DNA of 64,000 bases, from positions 1 through 64,000 of the IMG/VR virus record IMGVR_UViG_3300022200_000032; one strand, written 5' to 3'. Under the pieces are notes generated by a model. That model ran no database searches. It had not been told where the DNA came from and worked only from the letters and a program-made list of their open reading frames with translations. Within the stretch, counting starts at the first letter, position 1. Each line of letters begins with the position of its first letter. The stretch comes from a virus. The position numbers and the translations under genes were made by a program. Positions 32,065 through 44,400 of the stretch are shown here, piece after piece.

Positions 32065-33054
32065 TTAACTACCTGACCATGCAGTTGAACTCATAGTTGG
32101 AGTTCCCCATGTGTTTGAAATATACGTAGTTGCAGGTGGTTTAATAGTCATTGTGGCTGTTAAGGTGCCATCAACGTTATCTAATGCCGATGCTGAACCA
32201 TCCGGGAAGGTAGTTGTGTCTGTTGCTGCGTCTACTAACGTAATTCTATAGTAAATATTTGCTGCTGATTTGTATGCTTCAACAGTTACATAGTTTGTGG
32301 TATATAGATATGTCGAGTCATATTTCTGCCAAAGTGTAACATACGTTCCGGTGTAATCACGCCATCCTGTGTTTTCTAAATAAGTGGTAGGGGTTCCCGA
32401 ACCACCAACACGTGTTGTGCCTGAATATATTGCGCTGCCAGCAATGCTAACATTCGATGTACCACCGCCCCCAGTAAAATATAATGTACCGCACGATGTT
32501 AATAGGTTTGACCATCCGGTATTTTTGTCATTGGTTGTACCACCTGAACGACTTAGTGTTAACGCAATACGTCCGCCTGCATTAAAGAAATAACGTGCTG
32601 CTGTTTCACTAGTAAATGTAACAGTATATGTTGTTTGTTGCTGCGTATACCAGGTATTGGTGCCAGAACGTGTGCCGCCTGTTGTGATATCAGTACCACT
32701 TGCTGCACAATTTAATCTGTTATTAAAAATACTGGTAATGTTACCACTTAGTGCTGTATATGCGCTAATAGTATCACCAGTAGTAGGGTTAGTGATTGCT
32801 GTAATTGAAGTGCCTTGGTGATTGGCAATTGTGCTTACTCGATTAAGTAAGTTTACCCATTGTGTTGCAGTAATTGTTGAACCCGTACTTACTGTGGAAA
32901 GGTTGCCAGATTGTCCATAACCTTTATCACCAGTCGCAACTGTTCCCCATACGGTGTTTACGTTTGCAACATTATGATCTACTGCACTAGCGCCACCTTG
33001 TACAAAAGTGTTGTAGTGATCATCTAAAATTGTATCGCCTGCTGTATATGCCAT
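32065..33054 (-). CDS. virion structural protein, probably fibre or tail-associated (329 aa)
   Basis: It is rich in Thr, Ser, Gly and Asn and beta-strand in character, with almost no charged clusters, as in phage fibres and decoration proteins. The start (MAYTAGDTILDDHYNTFVQG) and the TYTVTFTSETAARYFFNAGG segment are patterns I know from structural proteins of marine T4-like phages. An AAGGGA ribosome binding site precedes the ATG. It is the last gene of the late block, just before the terminator. The exact place in the particle is not known. Confidence 0.72.
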   Translation of the reverse strand: MAYTAGDTILDDHYNTFVQGGASAVDHNVANVNTVWGTVATGDKGYGQSGNLSTVSTGSTITATQWVNLLNRVSTIANHQGTSITAITNPTTGDTISAYTALSGNITSIFNNRLNCAASGTDITTGGTRSGTNTWYTQQQTTYTVTFTSETAARYFFNAGGRIALTLSRSGGTTNDKNTGWSNLLTSCGTLYFTGGGGTSNVSIAGSAIYSGTTRVGGSGTPTTYLENTGWRDYTGTYVTLWQKYDSTYLYTTNYVTVEAYKSAANIYYRITLVDAATDTTTFPDGSASALDNVDGTLTATMTIKPPATTYISNTWGTPTMSSTAWSGS

Positions 33055-33195
33055 GTTATATTATTCCCTTTGTATTAGTTGATTTAACAACGCTATAATG
33101 TGCGGCGTTCTGCTTTTGCAGTAAAGTACTATACTTTTATTGTATTTCTACAAGCGTCACAACAATTTATTATAGCTGGGTATGTAAATCTTCTT
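33055..33195. other. intergenic region with small hairpins
   Basis: This 141-base gap lies between two structural genes. It holds several short stems on the minus strand: TTGTA-GAAA-TACAA with a GNRA-type loop, AAAGTA-TAG-TACTTT, and CTGC-AAAA-GCAG. No late promoter core or good sigma70 promoter was found. The stems may be RNA processing or stability elements. Confidence 0.35.
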
Positions 33196-34677
33196 TTAAA
33201 AATTAATTTTAACGACTGCTTCAACTGTGCCTTCGCCGGTTGTCTCTTTATTATTTAACGCACGACCAATAATATTACGTGCTGTTGCTTCACCGTCTTG
33301 TGCTGCACGGGCAAAGCCATTGCCTGCAGAAACTAAGCGATCGCCTTTATTCACAGTTCCAATAACTTTAACCGGCACACGTCCATTCATAGCGATTGGT
33401 GGGTGTGTAGCATCTGTACCTGCTTTTGCGTTCATTAAGTACGCCGCACGGTCTGAGATAACGCCAAAAACGTTTTCTGATAATTCTTCTACAGCTTTAG
33501 TAATTTCAGCAATACCGCCTAATTCTACAACAGTACCTGCTTCGTATTCAGCATCAGCTTCGAAGCGTTCTGCCAAGTCAGCGTATTCTGCTGTTGTTGC
33601 TGTACCATTAAATTCTGTGGCATAAATGGTAGCAAATTTAGCACCACCACTACCAAAATTTCGAGTACCGTCACCATCTGGCACAATATTGCCAGAAATT
33701 GTATTTGTACCATCACGATATAATAGATCGCCTACTGTACTTGTGGCAGCGTCTACATATTGTTTTGTGGCAGCACCCAACGCCGTTGTTGGATCTCCGG
33801 CTAAAATAACACGACTAGTTGCACCATCAAGTGTCATAACGGTTGTTACTACGCTATTATCGTTTACACGGAAAATAATATCACCATCTAGCGTGGCATT
33901 TTGTACTGTTACGTCCGATCCGCTAACACTAACACGGAGGTCTTGATCTTGACCAACACGGAATCCAGTGTCGTTTAACACATATAATGATCCGGTTGTG
34001 CTATCGTTACCAATTGCGCTTAAGAAATCAGTGCTATTTAAATTATCAAGTGTGTCTGCATTTGTTGCAGTACCTTGGAAATATGAATTTGAAATAGCTG
34101 TACTTAACTGGATACCTGGTTTAATGCTTTGTAAATTCCAATCTCCCCCAACAGCACTGCCAGGAGTAAATGTTGGATCTTTACTTACCATTGCTACGAT
34201 CTTATCTTCAACCCAAAGTTGGACCACAACATGGTCTGCACTTCCGTCATTAATAGTATCAACAATTGCACCTGATGTGTCTGTGCCACTAGTAAACGCA
34301 GGTCCTACTAGAATAAAACTTGATCCGTCGTATACTTTTAGTTGGCTGTTAGTCGAATCAAACCACAAATCACCAGCAACATTGCTGCTAGGTGCGCTAG
34401 CACTTGATGTGGCTGCACCTAAATTTTTCCAGGTAGTGCCGTTATAAACTTTTAACAAACCATTGCCAGTATCAAACCACATTTGACCACGCAGTGGTGC
34501 ACTTGGTGCTGTACTATTTGCACTATTTTCCAATAGTTTAATAAAGTTTTCACCTAAAAACTCACCATAACCAGCATAGTTTTTACCAATAATAGTCATG
34601 CTTGATGATGTGTTTACTGTACCGTCAGCTACCGAAGCAAAAACTGTACCGTCTGTTTTGTTTATAGTATAAGCCAT
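33196..34677 (-). CDS. tail fibre-like structural protein (493 aa)
   Basis: The N-terminal half has two short repeats of the type GDLWFDSTNSQLKVYDGSSF and GQMWFDTGNGLLKVYNG, common in phage fibres. The middle is a beta-rich shaft region. The C-terminal 130 residues (YADLAERFEADAEYEAGTVV, VFGVISDRAAYLMNA, AMNGRVPVKVIGTVNKGD) look like the end domain seen in many marine phage fibres and resemble self-cleaving G2-type fibre domains; I cannot confirm cleavage. It has its own late promoter (GATAAATA) and TTGGAG ribosome binding site. Confidence 0.72.
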   Translation of the reverse strand: MAYTINKTDGTVFASVADGTVNTSSSMTIIGKNYAGYGEFLGENFIKLLENSANSTAPSAPLRGQMWFDTGNGLLKVYNGTTWKNLGAATSSASAPSSNVAGDLWFDSTNSQLKVYDGSSFILVGPAFTSGTDTSGAIVDTINDGSADHVVVQLWVEDKIVAMVSKDPTFTPGSAVGGDWNLQSIKPGIQLSTAISNSYFQGTATNADTLDNLNSTDFLSAIGNDSTTGSLYVLNDTGFRVGQDQDLRVSVSGSDVTVQNATLDGDIIFRVNDNSVVTTVMTLDGATSRVILAGDPTTALGAATKQYVDAATSTVGDLLYRDGTNTISGNIVPDGDGTRNFGSGGAKFATIYATEFNGTATTAEYADLAERFEADAEYEAGTVVELGGIAEITKAVEELSENVFGVISDRAAYLMNAKAGTDATHPPIAMNGRVPVKVIGTVNKGDRLVSAGNGFARAAQDGEATARNIIGRALNNKETTGEGTVEAVVKINF

Positions 34678-34704
34678 TTTTGACTAACTCCAATTCTTTA
34701 AACT

Positions 34705-34712
34705 TATTTATC
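34705..34712 (-). promoter_or_regulatory. T4-type late promoter for the 33196-34677 gene
   Basis: GATAAATA on the minus strand, 27 bases upstream of the ATG. A TTGGAG ribosome binding site lies between the expected start of transcription and the ATG. It differs from the T4 core only in the first base. Confidence 0.6.
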
Positions 34713-34732
34713 AATTATTCAATCTACGCATA

Positions 34733-35359
34733 TTATGTTGCGCTTAAATTCGTTAATGTCTGGATACGAACTGTATAATCAATTTGTATCTGTCTGTTCA
34801 ATGATTTTTGAACAGGGTGGAAGATAACATGAGTGATTAATTTCAAATCACTTGCTGAACCATTCCACGATTTTAATCCTAATTCATCAAATACAAACTC
34901 GCCATCTAGGTTGGTGCTATTATCAAACGCCTGTTGACCACTTGGTTCGCCATAATCTAGCAAACAACTTACAAGAATATCTGTATATACACGTCCTGAT
35001 GTGTGCAGTACAGTTAAGTTATTGCGACTGGTATCTGTGTTTGTTGATGAGTTATCGTCAACCACCTTGCTATAAGTCTCGTTATATAGATCTGCATTTT
35101 GTCCGGTTGTGTTGGCTGGCAAGTAAGTGATGACTCCAGTTGGATCAACACTAGTGCCGCCGTTTCCAAAACTCATTTGATAAATGTATCCTAAGTTTTT
35201 GTTAGCAAGACTTTGTGCTAACGCTTCACTCATGTTTTCATAATGAATAGCGTTACGCTTGTCAATAAACACTTCGTTGGTATTAGGATCAAAAATCTTA
35301 ATGTGTCCTTGAATAGTTACCGTTCCTGATTCGTTAGGTTTTGTCTCTTTGCTATCCAT
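34733..35359 (-). CDS. virion structural protein (208 aa)
   Basis: A beta-rich protein of the late block (VTIQGHIKIFDPNTNEVF, YIYQMSFGNGGTSVDPTG, VIFHPVQKSLNRQIQIDYTVRI) similar to structural proteins I know from marine T4-like phages. I start at the ATG at 35359. The ATG at 35392 lies at the expected first transcribed base of the CATAAATA promoter, so it would be leaderless; 35359 has an AAGAAAAG purine run just upstream. It follows the giant gene and is probably a fibre or baseplate-fringe component. Confidence 0.7.
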   Translation of the reverse strand: MDSKETKPNESGTVTIQGHIKIFDPNTNEVFIDKRNAIHYENMSEALAQSLANKNLGYIYQMSFGNGGTSVDPTGVITYLPANTTGQNADLYNETYSKVVDDNSSTNTDTSRNNLTVLHTSGRVYTDILVSCLLDYGEPSGQQAFDNSTNLDGEFVFDELGLKSWNGSASDLKLITHVIFHPVQKSLNRQIQIDYTVRIQTLTNLSAT

Positions 35360-35398
35360 TTTCTTTTCTTGTTGTGCGTTTGTTTTTTGCATTTTTAT

Positions 35399-35406
35399 TA
35401 TTTATG
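35399..35406 (-). promoter_or_regulatory. T4-type late promoter for the 34733-35359 gene
   Basis: CATAAATA on the minus strand, in the 3' flank of the giant gene. It is the same core as at 53994 and 63564. The expected transcription start falls at about 35393, which helps to decide the downstream start codon. Confidence 0.6.
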
Positions 35407-35415
35407 CAACCGGTT

Positions 35416-38400
35416 TCATAGGCCTTTCAGGAATTTAGCCGCAATGGTTGTTTGCTGTTGCAATGCAATTCCATCACTTGCGGTTGTTGCACCTTGAGCG
35501 TACCAGATCTCATTGTACGGTGTTTGCAATAACTGTCCGCGACTTAGATCAGTTACTACAGATCCTGCTGAATGCTCTCGATGCATACCTGTTCCGGCTG
35601 TTCCTCTGCGTAATCCGCTTACTGTATTGTTGTCTAAGTCAACATCGCGATACGTAATTCGTTCACCATTTATTTCCAAAATACCAAAAATAGCAGCATC
35701 TAGATTAGGTGTACCCAATTTACTTGCATCATCGACATAGATAACATCATCTGTCCATTTTAGTGTACGTGTTAAGAATGTCTGACTACCGGTATTATTT
35801 CTATAAACTGCTACATTATCACGCATATCCTTGAATATGCGGAATCCTACTGCATCTGGGACAACGCTGTCGGTAAACGTTGTGATCGCAATTACATCAG
35901 TGTCGCTTATTGAACCGCCAGCAATAACTAATGTGGTTCCTTCATTTGTAACACTATAATCTGATCCTGGAAGCAGTCTACGTCCATTTAATGTCACCCA
36001 CATTCTATCAGTATTCTCAACTACAGTTTCTAAGTCAAACACGTTAATTGTTGCATAGGCACCGGTAGATCTATCAAATAAATCCATGTCAAACCCATAT
36101 GTATCGAATAATTCTCGAGTCGCTTCTAGAACCGTAACTGGACCTTTGAAAATCTGTGTGAACACATCTTGTTCTCTCACATCTCTCCAGGCAGTTACAG
36201 CAAGCGTGTCTCCAGCGTTTAAATCAATTCCATATCCAGTCGCAATCACCAGTGTTTCTGAACTATCACCGCCCAATTCATATCCAGCGTGTGTGCCTTG
36301 TTGAATACCATCAATAATTTCGCCTTCAGTCTTGGTAACATAAATGTCAATTATATCATACGGGCCCGGAACTTCTGCTAAGAAACTAATAGTACGATAA
36401 CTACTTCCGTCTGCTGGATCTAATTGATAATCAATTCCGCTCACTTGTCTAACTTGATTAACGTATACCACAACTTCATCGTCATCTACTTCGCTCATAT
36501 CGATACCAGTAGACATGCCATCTGGTAATTCGTATGTTGTAATACTAGAGCCGTCACCAACATGACGTTTAGCTGTTGGTGGCTGCAATCTGCGGCCATT
36601 TAACTCAACAATTAAATTTTCTCGATTCTTATTATCAACGTCAATGCTCAATGTAAACGTATTTGTTGATCCATCACAAGTGAAAATTTCAGTTTCTGGA
36701 TAACTGTATTCCAGATCAGTTATAGTTGATCCGTCTTCTGCAGGATTAGCACCAAATACTGTGATGTTAATATAGTTGCTGTCTGTGTATGCATTGTCAA
36801 ATTCAATTATAGTTTGGCTGACAAAAGAACCTTCTGCATAACTGTAGGACAAGATTTCATCACCATCAACCAAAACCAGCACACTTTCGATACTATCATA
36901 GTTAATTGGAAGCACCAGAGTATTGCCTACAATTTCACCGCCCAAGTAAGAATTGCGATATAATTGATTTCCGCCGCCGATCCCATACACAAAAATCTTA
37001 ACTTCATCAAGAATACCCAACCCACTATTTAACTGCACAGTTTTGTCTGCCCAGTTGACTGTATAATTAATACCTTCGTACAATCTTGTTCCGGTCGTTG
37101 CATTATATACGATTAATTCTGCTGGGTGCTGTACCAGATTACGATTTTCCAACGCAGACGTTGGTGCACATCTTGCATCAAGACCACCCCAGGCTACTAT
37201 ATTTCCTGCACCCGGATTAGCATAAACTATGCTCTTAACTTCGAATCCGTGACCGTTACCAAGGTAATCATAACCTGGAAGTGTATGGACTTTTAAGTCA
37301 AGTGTGTCAAAAATTGCTCCAGGAATTAATTCTTCTGGTGCATGTGAATTATATACATCAATGAATTCACCACCAACAATATCAGCATCAGGATCAATAT
37401 CACTTGGTGGACCAATTGTAACAGTTGGAGTTCGTAAGTATCCAAAACCTGGATCAGTAATAGTGATGCCAATAACGGATCCACCAACAATAACAGGAAC
37501 ACCGGTTGCAGGTTGTGTCGTGCGGGTGGGCGCACTAATAGTAATGGTTGGTGCTAGATCATATCCGGTGCCTGGATTAGTGATTGTGATACCAGTGACT
37601 TGTTCATTAACAACAATCGCAGTCGCAGTTGCTCCGGTTCCATGACTCGCCGTACCCGTTGGATCACTAAATGTTACACTCGGTGCGGTTGCATAATTTG
37701 CCCCTGCATTTGTGATTGTAACACTATACACATTACCGTTTGTCATTACCGCTGTGCCTGTGGCAATATCATTAGATACGCTTGGATCTACTGCAATTGT
37801 TAGTGTTGGTACTGTTAAATAACCAGCACCTGCTGTGTCAATTGTCAATGATGTTACTGCGTCGCCAGTTAAGTTTGCTGTAAATGCGGCTGTTACCGGT
37901 GTGACATCTGGTGCTGCAATAGTGATACTTGGAGTTTCTAAATACCCCCAACCGTTATCTGTAATTGTAAATCCTGTAACAACACCGCCACTTACGATCG
38001 AATCAACTGTTGCTGTGGTAACAGTTGTTGGAGGATCAATAGAGATTGTTGGAGCAATATCATAATAACTACCACCATTACTAACAGCAATACTAATAAC
38101 CGCGGTATCATCTAATGTTGCAGTAGCGGTTGCACCAGTACCATGATTAATATTTGAATCTGGAGCAGCAATGCTTACTGTAGGCGCAGTTGTATATCCT
38201 GAACCAGGTTCAGTAACTGTAATACTTGTAACCCTTCCTTGTCCAGCATATAACGGTGCAGTTTCGCCGCTTACTGTTGCAGATGCCGTTGCTTGTGTGC
38301 CTCCACTAATGTCTGGGGCACTAATGGTAACTACAGGAGCAGATGTATACCCATCACCTTCAACAAGAATAGTAAACGTTCCAATTCCGCCTTCAGTATC

Positions 38401-41400
38401 AAAAGCAACAGCATCAAATCCGTCACCGTCACCATCTACCCCATCAAAACCAACTGTAGTTGTATCTAATGCTACTGTTGCCGCAGCATTGGTACCAGCC
38501 GTTGGCGATGCCGGGGTAATAGTTACTGATGGTGCAGTTTGATACATATAACCCGGTTGATCTACACTGATACTTTGTACCTGATTGCCCCCAATTGTTG
38601 CTGATGCTGTTGCTTGAGCAGCAATTGCAGTTGGTGCCGCTACTGTTACAGTCGGGGCTGAACTATAATAATTACCAGCCACATCTAAAGTAACTGTGCT
38701 TAATTCATATCCGGCAATCGCAGCGGTTGCGGTTGCTGTTACACTTGCAGGCGGAGGAGTAACGGTTACTGCTGGAGCACTTGTATAACTGTTTCCTCCG
38801 TTCGTAATTGTAGTTGCTGTTACCCCACCAGTGCTACTCAGTGTAGTTACTGACGCTCTTGCACGTGATGTTACAATGCTTGGCGGATCTGAGAATGTAA
38901 CTGTCGGTGGACCTGTGTATCCGGATCCATTATTTGATAACGTTACTCCGGTTACGCTGCCGGCTGATATTAATGCGTATCCTGTGGCCGTTTCACCTGG
39001 CGAATTTGGTTGAGCCGTGATGGTCACAGTCGGAGTCGTAATATATCCGAATCCACTGCTTGTAACCGCAATATCATCTACTGTTAGTGTGGCAAAATCA
39101 ATAGTTGCAAGTGCTGTTGCTGTGATATTGTCGCGAGGTGCGCTAATAGTTACACTTGGTGGTACATCTGCCGAATAACCTTTGCCTATTTCTGTGATTG
39201 TGATTTCAGAAATTTCAGTAGTGCTAGTATTAACAGTTGCGGTCGCTAATGATTGTACTGCGTCAATGCCAGATAAATCAACGCCCACATACGACCCGGT
39301 AAACGATGTAAATATTTCGTTATCAAGAATGCTTTCACTGTATGTTGGTAATCCTTCTGGTCCATAATCCAAATTATCAAATAAGTTGATATCATAATTG
39401 CCAACATCAAATCCAGTATTTGCGCCGAATCCTGGGCCCATTAATTGTACCCCTGGATAGTCTAATCCATCGATCAACAACGCTAAATCTAGGCCCGGAT
39501 TGTTCACATCAGAAACATAAAATCCTGTTGTACGATCAATGCCCGAAAGTGTATCAGCAGCCACAATTTGATATTCGGCCGGATCAAATGTGGAATCACT
39601 TGCTGTAGATCCATCTGCATTGATTGCCCTGTATACACGATCATTAAATCTAACTAATTGGTTTTCATCATAAACTGTATTTGCTTCCCAATTAACAATT
39701 TGTGATGTGTATTCATATCTGTCGTATTTGATTGTGGTGTTTAATGAACGCACAACAGAAGGTTTCATATATGCAGTCGCAGTTGCGCCTGTACCATTTC
39801 CGCCTGTGATAGTGATTGTTGGTGTTGTTCTGTATTCCCCATAACTACTACCAACGATATTAACAGCAGATACCTCGCCATCTTCGTTAATAATAGCAAC
39901 CGCAGTTGTTAAAATTTCAGAATCTCCAACGATCTCAACTTGCGGAGCAACAGTATATCCTGATCCGCCATTGGTTACCACAATATTATCAATTATTAAT
40001 AATCTGTTGTCGTACCATTGGTTCCAAGGAACTGTACTCCAAACAGTATCCTCAGTTTTTCTGTTGCTGATGTCTGTTTCTAATATTGCAATACCGTCGT
40101 CGAGTACCGGGCTTACAAATTTACTATATGTGGTATCATAAGCGGCTGGAACATCAAAGTCCATAACAGTACCATCGATCGTGTCAATGCCTTCGTAACG
40201 TAATAGGAATTCTTTAATTTTTACGTGATATGGTTTTGATTCGTTGATATAATCAAGTACAAAATCTTGATTATCCTTACGATATATTGCATATTCTTCA
40301 AGATTTCTAACCTTGTGGTTTACATCGATTAGTGAAGTTTTGTACAGCCAATCAACACGACCTTGTTCAGCCAGAATGTAATTAAACACACTAATTAACA
40401 ATTGATTGCGATGGTCTAAGAAGTCACCCGTTAAGAATTCTTCATTGATTGAACGAATAATATTACGCAATTCAAGAACTGGTTCTTGATCAAAATATTG
40501 TGCATCATAAACTTCACTGTCAAACCCATATCGATCAATAGTGTAATCGTATAAAGAATTCTTAAATTGAATTGTGCCATCTTGTAATCCAACACGGACC
40601 CAAGATCCACTCAAATATGCATATAATTCCCATTTGCCGTTACTGTTGGTATTAACTTTTATAACTGTTCCTTCATCAGGAAAGTTAGTCAATAATTCAC
40701 TATACGTGTTAACAATCTTGGACGGTTTCGTTAGGTTATCATAATTTGTGGCGTACCAGTTTGTATATTCCCAATATCTGTTGGTATCATAGCTTTGTAC
40801 TCTGACTAGATCTAAACCTAAGCTATTGTTAACTTCATAAATTGTCCACAGCCCATTGTTGTTTTCATCAACCTCGACTAGGTAACGATAACCCACTCCT
40901 GCAACTGCTAAATTTTGATACCCTAACTCAACCAAATCTGCAACAGTCGCATTCCATGCTCCTGAAGATGCTGTTGGAATTGATTCTTGTGCTGTCAGAA
41001 GGCTAAATGTTCTTAATTCGCTAAATGGGTGATCTTTAATTAATAAATTTGATTTGTCAATATACGTTTTGAGGGCCGCAAAGTTATTACGGAATAAACT
41101 CTTGCGAGGACGGAATTCAACACCGTATTTGTCCGTTGGACTTAAATTAAAATCAGGAACTTTATTTCCAAGTGTGTCTACCCCGCATAAGCTATCTTGC
41201 AATTTGCGATATAGCAAATCTGGTAAGAAATCATTGGAGTAATTTTCGCGAATTAAATCATACTCAACAAAAACATTATTATCTGTTAATGTACGATTAT
41301 ATTCAATATGCAAGATGCTATCATAATTGTCTGCAATGTACTCATCGGAATTATATAACGCAACAACATTCTTGCGAATCAATGCTGCATATGGTATTCC

Positions 41401-44400
41401 GGATGCTTGTGGATTTTCAATATAGCTAGCAATTGCACGTGCGCTTAATGTTTTGTTCGCAGCTTTGTTTGTTATTGATCTGTTTTTAACCCAGAAGTAA
41501 TAACGAGTGGTTACTGTGCGTGATGCATCAAGTCCACTAACTGCTGAAAATTCAGTACTATTTCGAACTGTACCTGTGCCGGTATATTGATTTGGTGGAA
41601 CCGAACTTTCAATCCATTCATAAACATCAACAGAGCTACCCGGGAACAACTGTCCCCAATTTTTAGAACTATAAACAATGTCTTCTTGATTATAATTTAG
41701 ATAACGTACCTGTGTTGTGTCCCACCATAAATTTCCCACGTGATCTTGAGCCCAATAAATTCCTGATCCTGCTCTGCCAGCATTATATACAGCTGGATTA
41801 ACCGCACCGATATAATCTAAATTTTGCTTGACTGGGCCTAGTAATTTTCCGTTAATTGGATCGATAAAATCTAAATAGACAGAAACCAGATCAGTATCTT
41901 TGTTGTAAATATACAGATAGTTTGTTAAACGACTATCGACTACGGTGGGTTCTGATTGTATTTCTTGCCAAGCCTGTACTCTGGTTGGGTTTTCAAATAC
42001 AACTAACCGACCAATATTTTCAACTGTCGCATCATATCCTGGACTTGTTACTACTAGCAGATTGTCAGTAAAGTTTACTGCTGTGCCGAATTGATCAAGC
42101 TCATTAATATCAGAATCATAAATTTGTTGTCCAAATACAAATTTGCCTGGTGTCTGGTAATTTGAACTTGGTAATAAATCAAACGTATATGCTGTGCCAC
42201 CTTCAATAATTGGATCAACAAACCGTGTCGTATCTGAATCATAAACTGTTTCAGTTAAGTTCTTGTTAAATGTTGTTGGAATACGTGCAATGGCACGATT
42301 AGCGCCAACAACTAGATTTGTCGAAGAATAATCAACATGGATGCTACTACCAAAGTGATCATATTCATTTGGTGCTGGGCTAACAATTGTTTGAACATTT
42401 TCAAATGGCACTAGGCCCAAGTCATCAAACGCTGTACCAACACCAGGCATGACTGTTAATTTGCTTAATATCGGTGCTTCGTCTTGATTAACGACACTAA
42501 TAACAAGTTGCCCATCACTGTTTACATTTGCTTGCACATTTGGAATAATAGCGGCGTTGATATCTTGCGCTACTTGCTCTACAGTGGTATTAGTAAAGAA
42601 CACATCCTTGTTGTCGATTCGAATTGAATCGCCAACTGATATGGTTGGATTTGATACTGTTCCTGTAATTGTACCAAATACACGACTTCTATTTAAATAT
42701 CGTGTCACTGACCCTGCTTCTGGTAGTGCCCAATTATCTCTTGGTGCGCTAACATATATTGAACAATCTGTTCTACAAATAGTTTGCGCTTCACCAAAAT
42801 GTGCCCCTTGATTGTTGTTGGTTAATGATAGTGTTTGGACAAGTTGAAACGTATTGATATCAATATCAATCTCGTCACCAACGTGCAACGTAACACCATT
42901 TGAAAAAGTCACAGTGTTCAAAGTTTCATTAATTGTATATGTTTGCGTACCCACATTATTGATTGAATTTAACTGATGGACGTTATTAAGGTGTACAGAG
43001 TTTGTATCAGAGACGGATCTGTAGGTTTCATATGTTTTTACTGATGCGTTAGTTACTACAAATCGCTCAACTGTTCTTTCGTAAACGTATACCTTGCCTG
43101 AATTTAGTAATGCACCGTTTGTGGCAGTTGGAGCGCCTACCACAAGTTGCTGTCCATCACTAGTGGTGCCAACAGTTTGACCAAATCCTTCGCTAACAGA
43201 TCCTGATATGGTATCTGTGTATCTGTAATAATCTTGTGCTCTGAACACAATTGACGCATCTTCGGCTGGCGCTGTTGCAAAATCGATTGCAACCGTACTA
43301 TCAATGTTAAAACTATAATCATAATATGGGCGTTGTAGTACACCATCGACGTATACCTGAACCGCTTCTTCATCAATTGCGGTATATAATTCCGTGACTT
43401 CTGCAAAAGTAGTAGTACTGCCATCGCCGATGGCACTCACTAGTTTTTTGCGAGAAACCTCAACCACGAGTCCAGCGGCCGGAACGTCATTAATAGTTAA
43501 TATGTTTGATGTGAGATTATATTCACTGGCAGTTAATGTTTCACCATTTAGAGTTACTGTTATCTGCGTTTTGTTATCAACTTCGATGTAATTTGTAATA
43601 TCATAACTAGCAGTGTTACCATTGGTTATAAATGATGCGGTCTGATCTTGATAATCATTGCGGTTGTATGCGTATACTTTCCCAATGCCTGCGGCTGAAA
43701 TATATATCCACTTCTCGTCTTCGGAAATCACTACATCGTAACCAAATAATGCACCTTCTGTGCCTATATCGGCATCAGGAAGGGTTAACACTTGATATTC
43801 TTGGAATAAATTAAGAGCTGGATCTTTGTGTATTACAACAGCGATACCCTGGTTATTTTCGGTTTGTTTGGCACCAGCAATGAACCAATCAGATGCCATG
43901 GACACCGAATTGCCCAGATATGCGATATCTTTAACATCCTTCAGTACATTGCTAAATGTATATCCAGAATTAGTTTTATTGTAGCAATACAATCCTCCAT
44001 TTCCACCCAGGTGTCCAGGAGCGCCAACAATACACCCAGTACCGTTCAATCCTTGGGCAACGCTGGTACCAAATCCAATATCAGACGATGCACCGGTAGG
44101 AGTCTGACTCTGACTTAACGAAAATGGTACTTTCTTTTCATAAACTTTCCATTTTCCATTAACATCACTGTTTACCCAAATTTTGTCGCCTTCAAACAAA
44201 CGTGTATTGAATTCACTATCTGCTGCGTCACTTGCTTGATCCAATCTTGCAGTAACTAATTTAAACGCAATACCTAGTCCAGTTAACGTTGACTCGTTTC
44301 CGGAAATATTCCCATTAATAATAACTGAAGTTGCATCGTTAATTTTTCTAATACGGTGTGCACCGTTGATGGTTTCGTTGAATTGTTTGATTATGATAAT

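Noticed and set aside
33227-34447. Long plus-strand reading frames opposite the fibre gene
   Set aside because: They lie antisense to a clear structural gene with its own promoter, lack ribosome binding sites and show no recognisable family.
37220-37250. Sequence resembling a tRNA T-loop (TTCGAATCC)
   Set aside because: It lies inside the giant structural gene, with no matching acceptor or anticodon stems around it.
37390-39990. Possible CRISPR or DNA tandem repeat array
   Set aside because: The repetition is in the encoded protein; the DNA copies differ, there are no uniform spacers, and the frame is open across the whole region.
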